Source: Tubiluchus corallicola
Lineage: Eukaryota > Priapulida > Priapulimorpha > Priapulimorphida > Tubiluchidae
Direction of reading: 5' to 3'
NCBI GenBank assembly: GCA_030141605.1
Contig: JAQGDQ010000542.1
Coordinates: 82,720 to 146,719, forward strand
Length of the DNA: 64,000 nt
Shown here in pieces: positions 53,338 to 64,000 of the stretch. The notes under the pieces were generated by a model, which was not told the origin of the DNA, did no database searches, and worked only from the letters and a program-made list of their open reading frames with translations. Every line of letters begins with the position of its first letter. Within the stretch, counting starts at the first letter, position 1. The translations under genes and the position numbers were made by a program.

Positions 53338-53825
53338 AGCAAAACAGGACCCAATCTTAAACTGTAGGTCAAAACAATCTACTCTTTAATATATTGAAGA
53401 ACACGTACTATTTTTTTTCAAAAATGACTTCCGTGAAAGAATTATTACCACACAAACACAATTTCACACCGTCAACAGCTCATGCGTGAGTACAGCGGTA
53501 ACTATGAAATTTGAATTTTTAACTTAAAACTTGCCTAGTTTTTGTACAACACACTGAATCTCACACAGTATCACTGTACTTTATCGCTTTCACAAACACG
53601 TGCAACACGCTCGCGGAATATTGTTACTGTTGGAAATTATAATGTTAGTGTGTGATGCAATCAATAGTTGGGCTCGCCCGCCTCTAATTAAGATTTTAAT
53701 TATCAGAAACGCTTTTGCAGTAATGATTGTCTTAAAATGTATACTTTTTATTGACTTGAAAATATGAAAAATCATCCTGTCTTCATTTAAATACAAAATA
53801 CCAATTATGTACTTCCTTTAAAACT
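53338..53825 (-). mobile_element. TIR element with TTTAAAGGA ends, copy 2
   Basis: Inverted copy of the arms of 41465-42212 (shared GTAGGTCAAAACAATCTAC, GTGGTAATAATTCTTTCAC, CTTTTGCAGTAATG-type blocks), lacking most of the central tandem duplication. Confidence 0.78.
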
Positions 53826-53970
53826 GTAACTTTAAAACGTCAGTTAAACAATATCTGTTTACTTCTTATATAAACTACTCTTAATAACCATCTACTGTTC
53901 CTGTGTGACACAACAGTCACAACTTTGTGTTCTTTTTGAGTAGAATCCAGAGTGCTTCGTCATCTCATGA

Positions 53971-54275
53971 GCCGAATCTCCACAAGCCACTCTTCCTACC
54001 CTTTTGAACATTCTTTTACCATCACTTCTATCCTTACTCTGCACAACTCTTTTTTTAAATTGCCTAAAAATCTTCGTTTTTTGTTCTTTTTCTTCATTAT
54101 TTGGACGTGTTTATAATGGTGCAAGCACCTAACAAGTTTTACTTCTGGTTCTTGCCATTTATTATACGCACTCTGTCACATAATCATTACTATTAATATC
54201 TACTTTTTCCCAGTGTTTCTTGATATTGTATTTGTATTTACACTTCCAAATAAATTTATTATTATTGTCATTATT
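53971..54275 (+). repeat. Dispersed repeat with ATT tail, copy 2
   Basis: Close copy of 42884-43193, with the same start and simple-repeat tail. Confidence 0.85.
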
Positions 54276-54665
54276 AAAAAAACAAAAGAACTGTATCTTC
54301 CTCCACTGCTTGTCTTGTTTTAATTTTAAACAGAAAATCAAAATGTGTAATGAATTGTTTGGTGTGTGTTACAGTGCCTTTTTATATGTGCTTGCTTGCC
54401 TTAACTTTACCACCTGCCTATGCCCCTGCCCATTACTCTATTCTAGAAAAGATGTCTAACAAAATTGCAAATACAAGTTTTTACGAATGATGATTTACGA
54501 CAAAAACTAGTTTATCCCATTTCATATAAAGCTGATGAAATGAACATTAATAAACTTGTTGTAACTAAACAAATTTTGTTGTTATTATGGATAGACAACA
54601 CAATTCAACAATTTCTAAGGCAAAACACATGTTGCAAGTACCCGACAAAGTAAGTATATAACTTG

Positions 54666-55070
54666 TTGTTGGCATCCTTCTGTCTCGGAAGACAATGGAG
54701 TGTGCGCCAAGAGAGTCAGTTATTAATCACATTGATGGAGCTCCTTGAACCACTGGAGTGGCCTCTCCAGGGCAAGGTGTATGGAGATCCTGAGTTGCCC
54801 AGACAACAGGAACCCCCTCTCTTCCTCCCTGGTGTAGTCCAAAGGAAAGCGGAGCGACACGTTTGGCACCAGGTTGGCTGCAGGAGCTGCCGGAGTCAGT
54901 GAGCATGCTGCACTAGTCCGTCTTCGGAGCTCCACTCCTGATTTGGAAGGTTTACTCCTCTACATATGGCCGTTGGATCACTTGACCTCCTCTGCCCTCT
55001 AGCCGTTGGCTGCTTGTGCAGCTAATTTGGTAAGACTGTACAAGCCGCATTCTTGAGCGGGCTGACCAAA
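54666..55070 (+). repeat. GC-richer block, probable dispersed repeat of unknown family
   Basis: About 400 bases clearly richer in G and C than the surroundings (TGGCATCCTTCTGTCTCGGA, GGAGTGGCCTCTCCAGGGCA, CCTCTAGCCGTTGGCTGCTT). It contains short open frames on both strands with no recognisable domain. It looks like an inserted element or SINE-like unit, but only one copy is in the window. Confidence 0.45.
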
Positions 55071-55229
55071 ATCAAATTGTGATCCTACTACTAAGTAAAG
55101 AACATCACACATACAATATTTAAAACCGAAAATCTGTGATCACGATGACTGAAGAAACCTGAATTTACCGTAGAAATTACCAGTATGTAGTGTATAACAG
55201 TGACAGGACATAATTGTGCTTCATGCACG

Positions 55230-57293
55230 GACTGTAACTTAATCACACACGTGTGAGCAGGCGTGACTGACTGAATCACACGTAAGCACGAGTGGATATG
55301 GATCGTGGCCAAAACACACGTGTCTGCATGCATGGGCTATGACCAAATCACACATACATATGAGCATACATAGACTGTGACCGAATCACACACGCACATG
55401 AGCAAGCGTGGGCCGTAACAAAATCACATGTGAGTAAGATGGACTGTGACCGAATCACACTTGTGGGAGCAAGCATGGACAGTAACGAAATCACATGTGA
55501 GTAAGATGGACTGTGACCGAATCACGCGCGCACTGTACGAGCAAGCATGGACTGTAACAAAATCACCTGTGAGTAAGATGGACTGTGACCGAATCACACG
55601 TGTGTGAGCAAGCATGGACAGTAACGAAATCACATGTGAGTAAGATGGACTGTGACCGAATCACGCGCGCACTGTACGAGCAAGCGTGGACTGTAACAAA
55701 ATCACATGTGAGTAAGATGGAAGGTGACCGAATCACACGTGTGTGAGCAAGCATGGACAGTAACGAAATCACATGTGAGTAAGATGGACTGTGACCGAAT
55801 CACACGTGTGTGAGCAAGCGTGGACTGTAACAAAATCACATGTGAGTAAGATGGACTGCGACCGAATCACACGTGTGGGAGCAAGCATGGACAGTAACGA
55901 AATCACATGTGAGTAAGATGGACTGTGACCGAATCACGCGCGCACTGTACGAGCAAGCGTGGACTGTAACAAAATCACATGTGAGTAAGATGGACTGTGA
56001 CCGAATCACACGTGTGTGAGCAAGCATGGACAGTAACGAAATCACATGTGAGTAAGATGGACTGTGACCGAATCACGCGCGCACTGTACGAGCAAGCGTG
56101 GACTGTAACAAAATCACATGTGAGTAAGATGGACGGTGACCGAATCACGCGCGCACTGTACGAGCAAGCATGGACTGTAACAAAATCACCTGTGAGTAAG
56201 ATGGACTGTGACCGAATCACACGTGTGTGAGCAAGCATGGACAGTAACGAAATCACATGTGAGTAAGATGGACTGTGACCGAATCACGCGCACACTGTAC
56301 GAGCAAGCGTGGACTGTAACAAAATCACATGTGAGTAAGATGGAAGGTGACCGAATCACACGTGTGTGAGCAAGCATGGACAGTAACGAAATCACATGTG
56401 AGTAAGATGGACTGTGACCGAATCACACGTGTGTGAGCAAGCGTGGACTGTAACAAAATCACATGTGAGTAAGATGGACTGCGACCGAATCACACGTGTG
56501 GGAGCAAGCATGGACAGTAACGAAATCACATGTGAGTAAGATGGACTGTGACCGAATCACGCGCGCACTGTACGAGCAAGCGTGGACTGTAACAAAATCA
56601 CATGTGAGTAAGATGGACTGTGACAGAATCACACGTGTGTGAGCAAGCATGGACAGTAACGAAATCACATGTGAGTAAGATGGACTGTGACCGAATCACG
56701 CGCGCACTGTACGAGCAAGCGTGGACTGTAACAAAATCACATGTGAGTAAGATGGACGGTGACCGAATCACGCGCGCACTGTACGAGCAAGCATGGACTG
56801 TAACAAAATCACCTGTGAGTAAGATGGACTGTGACCGAATCACACGTGTGTGAGCAAGCATGGACAGTAACGAAATCACATGTGAGTAAGATGGACTGTG
56901 ACCGAATCACGCGCGCACTGTACGAGCAAGCGTGGACTGTAACAAAATCACATGTGAGTAAGATGGAAGGTGACCGAATCACACGTGTGTGAGCAAGCAT
57001 GGACAGTAACGAAATCACATGTGAGTAAGATGGACTGTGACCGAATCACACGTGTGTGAGCAAGCGTGGACTGTAACAAAATCACATGTGAGTAAGATGG
57101 ACTGCAACCGAATCACACGTGTGGGAGCAAGCATGGACAGTAACGAAATCACATGTGAGTAAGATGGACTGTGACCGAATCACGCGCGCACTGTACGAGC
57201 AAGCGTGGACTGTAACAAAATCACATGTGAGTAAGATGGACTGTGACCGAATCACGCGCGCACTGTACGAGCAAGCGTGGACTGTAACAAAAT
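55230..57293. repeat. 67/72-bp minisatellite with a 623-bp higher-order period
   Basis: Two monomer types sharing CACATGTGAGTAAGATGGAC and GTGACCGAATCAC. One (72 bp) contains GCGCGCACTGTACGAGCAAG; the other (67 bp) contains ACACGTGTGTGAGCAAGC. From about 55424 to 57293 there are three near-perfect copies of a 623-bp block (five 67-mers plus four 72-mers). Before 55424 the monomers are old and diverged. Open frames within it are repeat artefacts. It lies 2.3 kb after SAXO, between convergent genes. Confidence 0.95.
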
Positions 57294-59133
57294 CACTTCC
57301 AACAAACAACTTTAACTCAGCATTACGGAATTTATTCTGATGATATAAAAGTACTATTTTGACAACTTATAAATATGACACCTTATTTACATTATGTACA
57401 AAGTAACAAAGGACTTGAGCCACATCAGAAAAATGCTCAAAAGTGTAACAGTTAGAAAACTTGGCAAAATATGATGTACTGCATTGTGTAAAAAATGCAA
57501 TTTCTAATATACAAAAGTATTTTACAGATTGTTGTACGTATCAATAATGATAGCATACCGGTTTAATATCTCATCTCAAACAAATATAGTTGATAAACAC
57601 TAGGTTTTGGTCCTGCCATAACCACTAGCAGAATAACTATACATTGCTGCTCAATACTAATACCTATTTGCAGCATGTGAAACAGTTATAAAAACAGATA
57701 GTCTGTTATTTCTTGCCAGATATTAAAAATAAATTTAAATGGTATAACAACTGCTATTGCCAAGCACATTTTACAGTGAGGATGCAAGTAAAGTGACGCA
57801 CGTAACTGCTGTTAGAAAATTTCCGATTTATTCTCGAAATCTTGTGCAGCAAGGAAGATCGTTTCACATTGAAACTGCACGTTTTTTCATGAATCATTAG
57901 CTGTGCAGCAACTTTGCAACTTACAGGCTTGTAGCTGTTACTCGTCAACACAGATAGCGAAGATGATGTCATATTTATACTAAGTACTGACTATTACTAT
58001 AGTACCATTAGCACCATCATTGCTATGTACACCCAATTAACTGAACGAGACAGTACTGTGGTGTTGTTGCAATCTTGTATAGGCATTTGAGAGACGATTG
58101 GGAGAATATGGCCAAGGCTGTTGCATGAATAAGAGAAATTAAATTTTATAATTTTATGCTGAAATGTGTTAATTGTGTTCATTAAACAAGAAAGAAGTAA
58201 TCAAGCAGTTAAATTTTTATCTGAATTTCGCGAAGATTCCTCAGGAAAATGGAACACAGCATTTCTACCATGCAACAATTTCCTCGTGAGGAGGATACAT
58301 AGCTCCTAGCTAGTGGCAGAATTTCTCACGAGGAAATGCATGGGGAAAATTTCTCCTGAGGTGTCATGTGAAAAATGCCATAGAAAAATCCCATAGAAAA
58401 TGTTCCATTCTCACTGTGAAATGGGCCTTACAGTTAAACTTCAGCAGTGAATATGACATTTATTGAAAAACAGATTTATGCAAAAGTGACTAGTAAGTGA
58501 GTTCATTACTTTCTGCTTATGTGCTTTTATAGTTTAGTAATACCTGATCTATATGCAGTTGTTTCTTTTTTCTTAGAATATGTGAACATGATACACAAGC
58601 CACTACAAGATACATTTATATTATTGCTACACTTACGCTGTTACAAAACAAGTAAATGTTGTGAGTAACTTGTAATACTGATTTATACTTGTAAACACTT
58701 TCAAAAATATGCAGTACAAAAACAGCAAGAGGCCAAGCTGCATTTCTTCTGTACAACAAATAGGTTGTTGCTTGCCAGTTTAGAAATAGGGGCATAGCAA
58801 GTGCGGTTGTGTATGGATATCACACTTAACATGAACAAGAAGTATAAACCGGTATCAGAATCATACGGAAATTAAATGTTTTAGAAAAAGGTTTTGCAAG
58901 CTATGACAGTTTTAATTGTAATATGTGTGCTTGCAAACCAAAACTACCCATAAGTCGGCGTAGTTAAAGCTACGTTATGGTGCTTCAAGTAGAAGCACCA
59001 AAAATTTGGTCAAATATCAATTTTTTATAAAGTAACTGTAAAAAAATTTATTTCCTGATAGTAGTTCATGGAAACAGTCATTTTCCTCTGGGTTTTTTTC
59101 TGTTGCCAAGCCCAGATCTTTGTCAGGAACGCC
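57294..59133. other. Intergenic; likely includes the MADF-BESS 3' UTR
   Basis: AT-rich, no coding exon. The right part (below 59134) should be 3' UTR of the minus-strand MADF-BESS gene. Minus-strand AATAAA-like motifs exist (for example TTTATT near 58461 on the plus strand), but the true end is not determined. A small self-similar stretch at about 58255-58405 repeats TTCTCNTGAGG-type sequence. Confidence 0.35.
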
Positions 59134-59551
59134 CTATTGTTCTTCTGATTTCACATAAGTTTGAGAAAACGTGCCCTCGACCGCCTCCTGCACTGCAGTG
59201 GGTGAACTCATCCCTTGCTGCTCTGGACTAAACATTTCACCTGTCAGGTACAACTGTTCCGACATCACCGGATCTATTTGGCTCGCCAACTCCGCCTCTT
59301 CGATCACCTGACAAACTTTACGCTTCACTTCGGACTGGATATGTTCGGGTAAACCCTTAACCCTTTGCGCCAAAGAGAAAAACAGCGAGTCGACGTCATC
59401 TAAACCTGTGGGAGCGGCGATGCCTCTCTTTCCTGCAAGTGTTAATGAAGACTGCGATTCGTTGTCCAGTTCGATGACCTCCTCGGCATCATCGTCGCTG
59501 CCGCTGAACCCATATGAACTGTCGTTTTCAATATTCACAAACGACTGGATG
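59134..59551 (-). CDS. MADF-BESS gene, terminal exon e (BESS)
   Basis: 418 bases, phase 2 in; acceptor TTATTCTAG, stop TAG at 59136-59134. Acidic stretch SGSDDDAEEVIELD, the BESS motif, then a Gln/Ser-rich tail. Confidence 0.9.
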
Positions 59552-62500
59552 CTAGAATAAGCAAAGAAATAATCACATTTTAATCAATCAAGCTATACTT
59601 CTCAGATGCTTGCTGGAATGCAAAAAACAAACAAACATGTAAATATTAAATGAACAAACTAGCTCACTGAATGACTAAGTTACTAACTAACAATATAAGA
59701 AGCAGCATCGTTTACAATTTATGTAAATTTGCAGTATGAGATTTTAAATGCACAGCAATGTGCATAAACATGAAAACTGTGAGATTGCTATAAACATCTA
59801 AATAATAAACAAACAAACTAACTCACTGACTGACTAACTTACCAACAAACAATATAAGAAGCAGTATCATTTACAATTTATGTAAATTTGCAGTATGAGA
59901 TTTTAAATGCCCAAACATGACAAACTGAATTTTTAATTTTATTTCTCTGCTTTCCAAGCATCATACTTATTATTACTGAAACGTCTCCATCACGATAGTC
60001 CAATAAAAAACTTAGGATCAAGGTAAGATTTCGTTATTTTTAACCAGAAATATGTTTTGCGATTGGTCACATGACCATATTCTGTTCAGGTGTAACGCTC
60101 ATATGACAACACCACCTATGCTACCTGTGCTCAAGCCTTAAGTACTGTTTGTATGCATAATGTAAGCTACCTTGCACCCAAATAATCTTTTTCTTATCAA
60201 GAAGGCTAAGAGATGCCAAAATGTAAGTCTTATTATTTTTTATCAAAATATTCTAATATAGTTACAATGCTTTTTAGTTTTCCAAATAATGCAATTAGTT
60301 TAAAATCTTATGCTAAAATTGGCAAATTTACTTATAATATATAAATTGTTTTCAGATAAAACGTAATAAAGCTACTGAAATCTAACTGAGGACTATTTGG
60401 TATATACTGGCATTAAAAGTAGCACAAGATCCATCTTTGCAGAAGAAAGTCTACAAAGTGTGTCTCAGAAGAAAATTTTTACTCTTTGGGAGGAAACCAG
60501 GGTCTACTATGATGTGGGTCTTATTTACAAATGCCTCTATCAGGATGAAGAGTTATAAGATTTTCCGGAATCTTTGTTTCAAAATCAAATCCAGTAACTT
60601 TTGATCAAGAAGTAAGTCAACAATATATAGTCACTCACTCTCTTTCATGTATAAATGGGTTTAGGAATGTGAATATGGGAAAGAATTTCCACCGTCGAAT
60701 TTTCTCCCCTTCTTTCGTTCCTGCTTTTGTCCGTAACACTCTCCTTTTTTTCACATACGTGTCTCTGAGATTCTTCCACTTGTTTTTACAGTCTTCACCT
60801 GCATGGAATACAAAGACTAATCAATGGGGATATGATGGCTTAGTGATCCAGGGCATCTACAATATAAGCAGAAGGCCCCTGGTTCAAATACAGGCTTTAT
60901 TCCACTTTTTCAAATGTCTTTTCTTTCAGCTTTGCAAATTGTCATCATACTGCCTGGAAACAGTGTTGTTTTGAGCCACTCCTTTAATTTTGTTTAAAAA
61001 TTACATAATTCAATTGCTCGACTGATAATCAATTACAGCATGTCTTCGCTTAGCGATTCCCAGTTTAGTGACATTTTATTTTAATTACTTTATTATTTAT
61101 TGTTATTATGTAATTTAATGTAATGTAATGATATATCTAATATAATTATTTATTTACTGGTTTATTCCTCTTATAGGAACATTTCAATAGGTGAAATTTC
61201 AGTTGTTTTAAAACCTGAGCGTAAAAAAAGATGACTTCTCCTTTAATTCTAGAAAAAGATCACTGGCAGTTAGTTATTTTTCTACTTCTGTACGTTAGGT
61301 TTTAGTTGTTTTAAAACATTAGCATGAAAAAGGATGACTTTTCCTATAATTCCGGAATAAAGATTACTGACTGACAGTTTTTCAGTAGTCTTGAGGTATT
61401 GGTATCCACAGGCAGATGAACAAACACAAACAGCAAAAGCTACATTTTTTGAAAAACACAAACCAGGTATGTGTAACTTTCGGCCAATATCCTCCCACGC
61501 TTCTGCCCTTTTTTCTGAGTTTTTGTAGTTCAAATCTGAAGGATCGTACAGTTCCATGTGCTTCTGCACCTCCAGTATGATGCATTCCTCCAGTGACACC
61601 TTTGAACAAAAAAAGGATAGAGAATTAAATTAGAGAAAAACTGTTGAATTATCTTTGAAAACACTAAATAACATTCTTCTTCAATTGCAAATTTATAATG
61701 ATTATAAACTGCCTGATGGTATACCACCATCTACAAGGTAACAGAAATTTACATCAGCAAGATCTTGCAATGTTTTCCTGCTATAACACCAATTAGCCGA
61801 TTGATTCACTGGTGCGGTTCATACTGACATTGCATTATAAAGCATTCAACAATCATCAATAGTAGCAAAACAGTGGTGAATCACAAAAGCAATCAAAAAC
61901 TTAAAGAAAGGGCCGAGCCTTCTGGAAAGTTTCTATGTTCGCAAAAACGTTAGAAGGATTTAGTAATAAAACTGCCATAAGCGCCTCGTGTAATAAGTAA
62001 AATCACTTTAAAGTCCTGATCACTTCATGTTTGGCGCACCCATTTTCAATGCCCATTTTTCTTCAAATGACGTCATTCATACTGAAGAAAAGTAGCGCAC
62101 TGTCAATCTTCGTCAAAAGTATAAGTTTTTACAAAAACACAGACAGCTGATTTTGTAACAATTTGCGTGAATAGTAAGTAAGCTGCAAAAGTATGAATTA
62201 GTTTAAGCGGCGCAAGCACGAGGAAAGTCACGATGTACTTACGAAAAGTCACGAAGTACCCCAGTTACGTCATAATTTTCAAACGAATGGCGGCAACCAC
62301 CGTGCTTGAAAATTTCTATTCAGCGGTAGTATACTTTTAGATTTAAGCTCTATGGAAAGTTTTTTGCAAATTTCTTTGTTATATTCTTCCAAGTTGTAGT
62401 GATAACAGTACTAAAAATAAAACCAATTTACTGAGTGACTTGTTCGTTCCTTTAAGCAAAAGGAGTCACATTATTAAGAGTAGATTAATTTACCATGCTC

Positions 62501-63838
62501 TATCATGCTCTTGATTGGCAATCTGCACCATTCTCGGGAGTTTATGACTTAGAAAAAAAGGCTGAATAAACAAATAAAAGTGATGAGGTTTTCAAACCTT
62601 TTTCCTGAAACGCCTTGAAGGCTTGGCCTGCTGCTCCAGCAATTCTGTCGTGAATAAAGCTTTAACAGGAGAACCTTGGCTCGGCATTTCTACATACGGC
62701 TGCTCAGTGTCACGCTTTTCACTCAAGCCGTCGCTATCATCACAGTTCACCATCGATTTAGTCTCTTCTTTTTGCACTCTGGAGTCATCAGCATCGCCGC
62801 TAGTCCGCACAGACGTAAACCCGTGATGATTCTGATTCAAGTTTTGCTCAGAAGTTTGTATGCCGTCACTGCGACTTTCACCAGTTTCACCACAATTATT
62901 ACCACTACATGCATTTGTTACAAATGATAGTCTATCTGCCAGAAGTTTTTTGCGATCGATCTCGTACGGCATGATCACCGAGTCGCCGTTGCCGTCCAAC
63001 ATTTTCTTGTCGTAACAACCAGTTTCAGCTGAATCCGGACAAGGAGCAAAGTTAGCAGAATCTTGTCTAAAGAGCAAAGAGACTTTTACAACATAGCAAA
63101 ACACAGCAAAACAATGCATATCAGACAATGATAAAAATTAAAAACTGGTAAAAGATGATCGAATTGATTGTTCATAAGTGGCCTTTGGTTAGAGAAATGT
63201 CTGATGCTTGTCATGGTTAGAGAAATGTCTGATGCTTGTCACGACACAGTACACGATGTACTGTGTTAGTGTTCACAGATCTATTGCAGATCATCTATAT
63301 ATAACACCTACAAAATGCTGCCTCTTTCCCAGAACTTTAAATTCAAACCAAGCCCTCACCATAGTATAACCTTTTACAACTTAAAATCCTACTCTCATTA
63401 CGATTATTCAATTTATTTTATTATAAATTTATTGTAAAACTTGCTTCTTTTGATTTTCTATAGCTTCGATGTTAGCGAAAAACCACCATTTTTCATTGCA
63501 ATGACACTATGAGTACAGTTACGAGGTCACCAAAGATCGGTAAACAGACATCGGTAACCAAAGATCAGGCAGGGCTTCTTTACTACACTTCATTCTCCCG
63601 TATTTGCGCAAAAGACGCTATGCACGTGTTCGAAAGTTGCCAGAGAAAGCCAAGTTATTTAATTTATAGGACTCTTTTGTTTAACAAACAAATTTATTAA
63701 ATTTCCATTAACACAGCTCACCTAGTGTGTTTGTCGTTCGCTACACCTTGGCCAAAATATTCATCAATAGTTATCTTTGGTTTCTTTGGTTTATTTTCAC
63801 TGAGGTCGTGTGCATCTGAGTTGTGTGAATATTCGTAC
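59134..63838 (-). CDS. MADF-BESS domain protein, 3' five coding exons (partial)
   Basis: Minus-strand joined exons in transcript order: 63838-63722, 63066-62598, 61599-61464, 60798-60639, 59551-59134. Phases agree at every junction and the partial protein is about 432 residues. After an acidic/polar N-terminal part comes a MADF domain (Myb/SANT-like helix-turn-helix) split over two exons: SLEECIILEVQKHMELYDPS, NYKNSEKRAEAWEDIGRKL, then CKNKWKNLRDTYVKKRRVL and RRWKFFPIFTFL. A BESS motif near the C-terminus reads DDVDSLFFSLAQRVKGLP then EVKRKVCQVIEEAEL. In the family MADF binds DNA and BESS mediates protein contacts, so a nuclear regulator is likely; targets are unknown. The 5' exons lie beyond the right edge. 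Confidence 0.88.
59638..59918. repeat. Diverged direct duplication (MADF-BESS last intron)
   Basis: Two copies, offset about 162 bases, sharing AACAATATAAGAAGCAG and TTTACAATTTATGTAAATTT. Confidence 0.88.
60639..60798 (-). CDS. MADF-BESS gene, exon d (MADF second half)
   Basis: 160 bases, phase 1 in, 2 out; acceptor CCATGCAG, donor GTGAGT. Carries the recognition helix CKNKWKNLRDTYVKKR and the closing W.F....FL. Confidence 0.9.
60827..60900 (+). repeat. tRNA-like SINE remnant
   Basis: A-box-like TGGCTTAGTGATCC, a CTGGTTCAAATAC B-box, no intact acceptor stem. Lies just upstream (in transcript terms) of MADF exon d. Confidence 0.5.
61195..61380. repeat. About 100-bp diverged tandem duplication
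   Basis: Copies share AGTTGTTTTAAAAC and AAGATGACTTCTCCT/AGGATGACTTTTCCT. In the intron between MADF exons c and d. Confidence 0.8.
61464..61599 (-). CDS. MADF-BESS gene, exon c (MADF first half)
   Basis: 136 bases, phase 0 in, 1 out; donor GTTTGT. Carries MADF helices 1 and 2: ILEVQKHMELYDP, YKNSEKRAEAWEDIG. Confidence 0.9.
61930..62340 (-). repeat. Dispersed element, copy 2 (MADF-BESS intron)
   Basis: Reverse complement of 24050-24490 at moderate identity, near full length. It ends with a TATACTACCGCTGAATA terminus equivalent to TATACTACTTCTGAATA of copy 1. Confidence 0.82.
62598..63066 (-). CDS. MADF-BESS gene, exon b
   Basis: 469 bases, phase 2 in, 0 out; acceptor CTCTTTAG, donor GTTTGA. 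Polar, acidic, low-complexity linker (GETGESRSDGIQTSEQ) ending in a basic KPSRRFRKK just before MADF. Confidence 0.82.
63190..63242. repeat. 30-bp tandem repeat, 2 copies
   Basis: Identical GGTTAGAGAAATGTCTGATG units between MADF-BESS exons a and b. Confidence 0.9.
63374..63698 (+). repeat. Dispersed repeat, copy B
   Basis: Partner of 7684-7985, with the same block order. The open frame inside is not a gene exon. Confidence 0.75.
63722..63838 (-). CDS. MADF-BESS gene, exon a (5'-most in window)
   Basis: 117 bases, phase 2 in and out; acceptor TTTTATTAG, donor GTGAGC. Encodes KPKKPKITIDEYFGQG, a basic patch that could serve as a nuclear localisation signal. Confidence 0.75.
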
Positions 63839-64000
63839 CTAATAAAAGAAATTACACATTGACAAAACCCTGTCATCTATTTATTTATCAATAATGGTTA
63901 CACAACTAAGCTCATTTGATTTATTGCCTAACTAACAAACACTTATTCCCAGGTGTCTCTGAAAATCTAGTCACTTCAAAAAAATATCTAAAATATAATA
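63839..64000. other. Right edge: intron of MADF-BESS gene
   Basis: No exon recognised. Exon a needs two bases from an upstream exon, so this stretch should be intron. Confidence 0.5.

Noticed and set aside
55424-57340. Many overlapping 69-93-codon open frames on both strands
   Set aside because: They repeat with the 67/72-bp minisatellite, have frameshifted variants and no domain; a repeat protein is not supported.

Overview
This is a nuclear genomic window from an invertebrate animal. The evidence is intron-rich genes with canonical GT-AG introns, AT-rich non-coding DNA, many microsatellites and minisatellites, and animal-type mobile elements (a BEL/Pao LTR retrotransposon fragment, CR1/L2-like and RTE-like LINE pieces, pogo-, hAT- and foldback-type DNA elements, tRNA-like SINE remnants). 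The gene set (gamma-tubulin complex protein 6, a SAXO protein, an NCKIPSD/SPIN90-like protein, a MADF-BESS protein) is metazoan. The phylum cannot be fixed from the sequence alone.

Layout. (1) 111-891, minus strand: the first two coding exons of an NCKIPSD/SPIN90-like gene that runs off the left edge. (2) 892-6976: gene-free, with a possible 2.4-kb foldback element and a decayed BEL/Pao pol fragment. (3) 6977-39448, plus strand: a complete TUBGCP6 (GCP6) gene. I assembled 24 coding exons, all with GT-AG borders and compatible phases, giving a 1,875-residue protein; human GCP6 is about 1,819. (4) 39449-43867: a 3' array that copies the end of the GCP6 coding sequence, then mobile-element remnants. 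(5) 43868-52869, plus strand: a complete SAXO gene, 11 coding exons and 500 residues. (6) 52870-59133: repeats, including a 2-kb minisatellite with a 623-bp higher-order period. (7) 59134-63838, minus strand: the last five coding exons of a MADF-BESS gene that enters from the right edge.

How the genes relate. GCP6 builds the gamma-tubulin ring complex that nucleates microtubules at centrosomes, and SAXO proteins bind and stabilise axonemal and centriolar microtubules, so two microtubule genes lie in tandem. NCKIPSD/SPIN90 acts on actin and is head-to-head with GCP6. The MADF-BESS protein is probably a DNA-binding regulator and is tail-to-tail with SAXO. No operon-like arrangement is visible.

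Most unusual signal. In GCP6, at least three introns begin with a minisatellite whose repeat unit is the end of the preceding exon plus its 5' splice site (exon 15: 34 bp; exon 16: 25 bp; exon 18: 43 bp). A fourth array starts in the last coding exon and repeats its final codons, stop codon and 3' flank more than ten times. In the three intronic cases, use of any downstream copy of the donor would put a stop codon in frame. These look like one recurrent process of tandem duplication anchored at exon ends.
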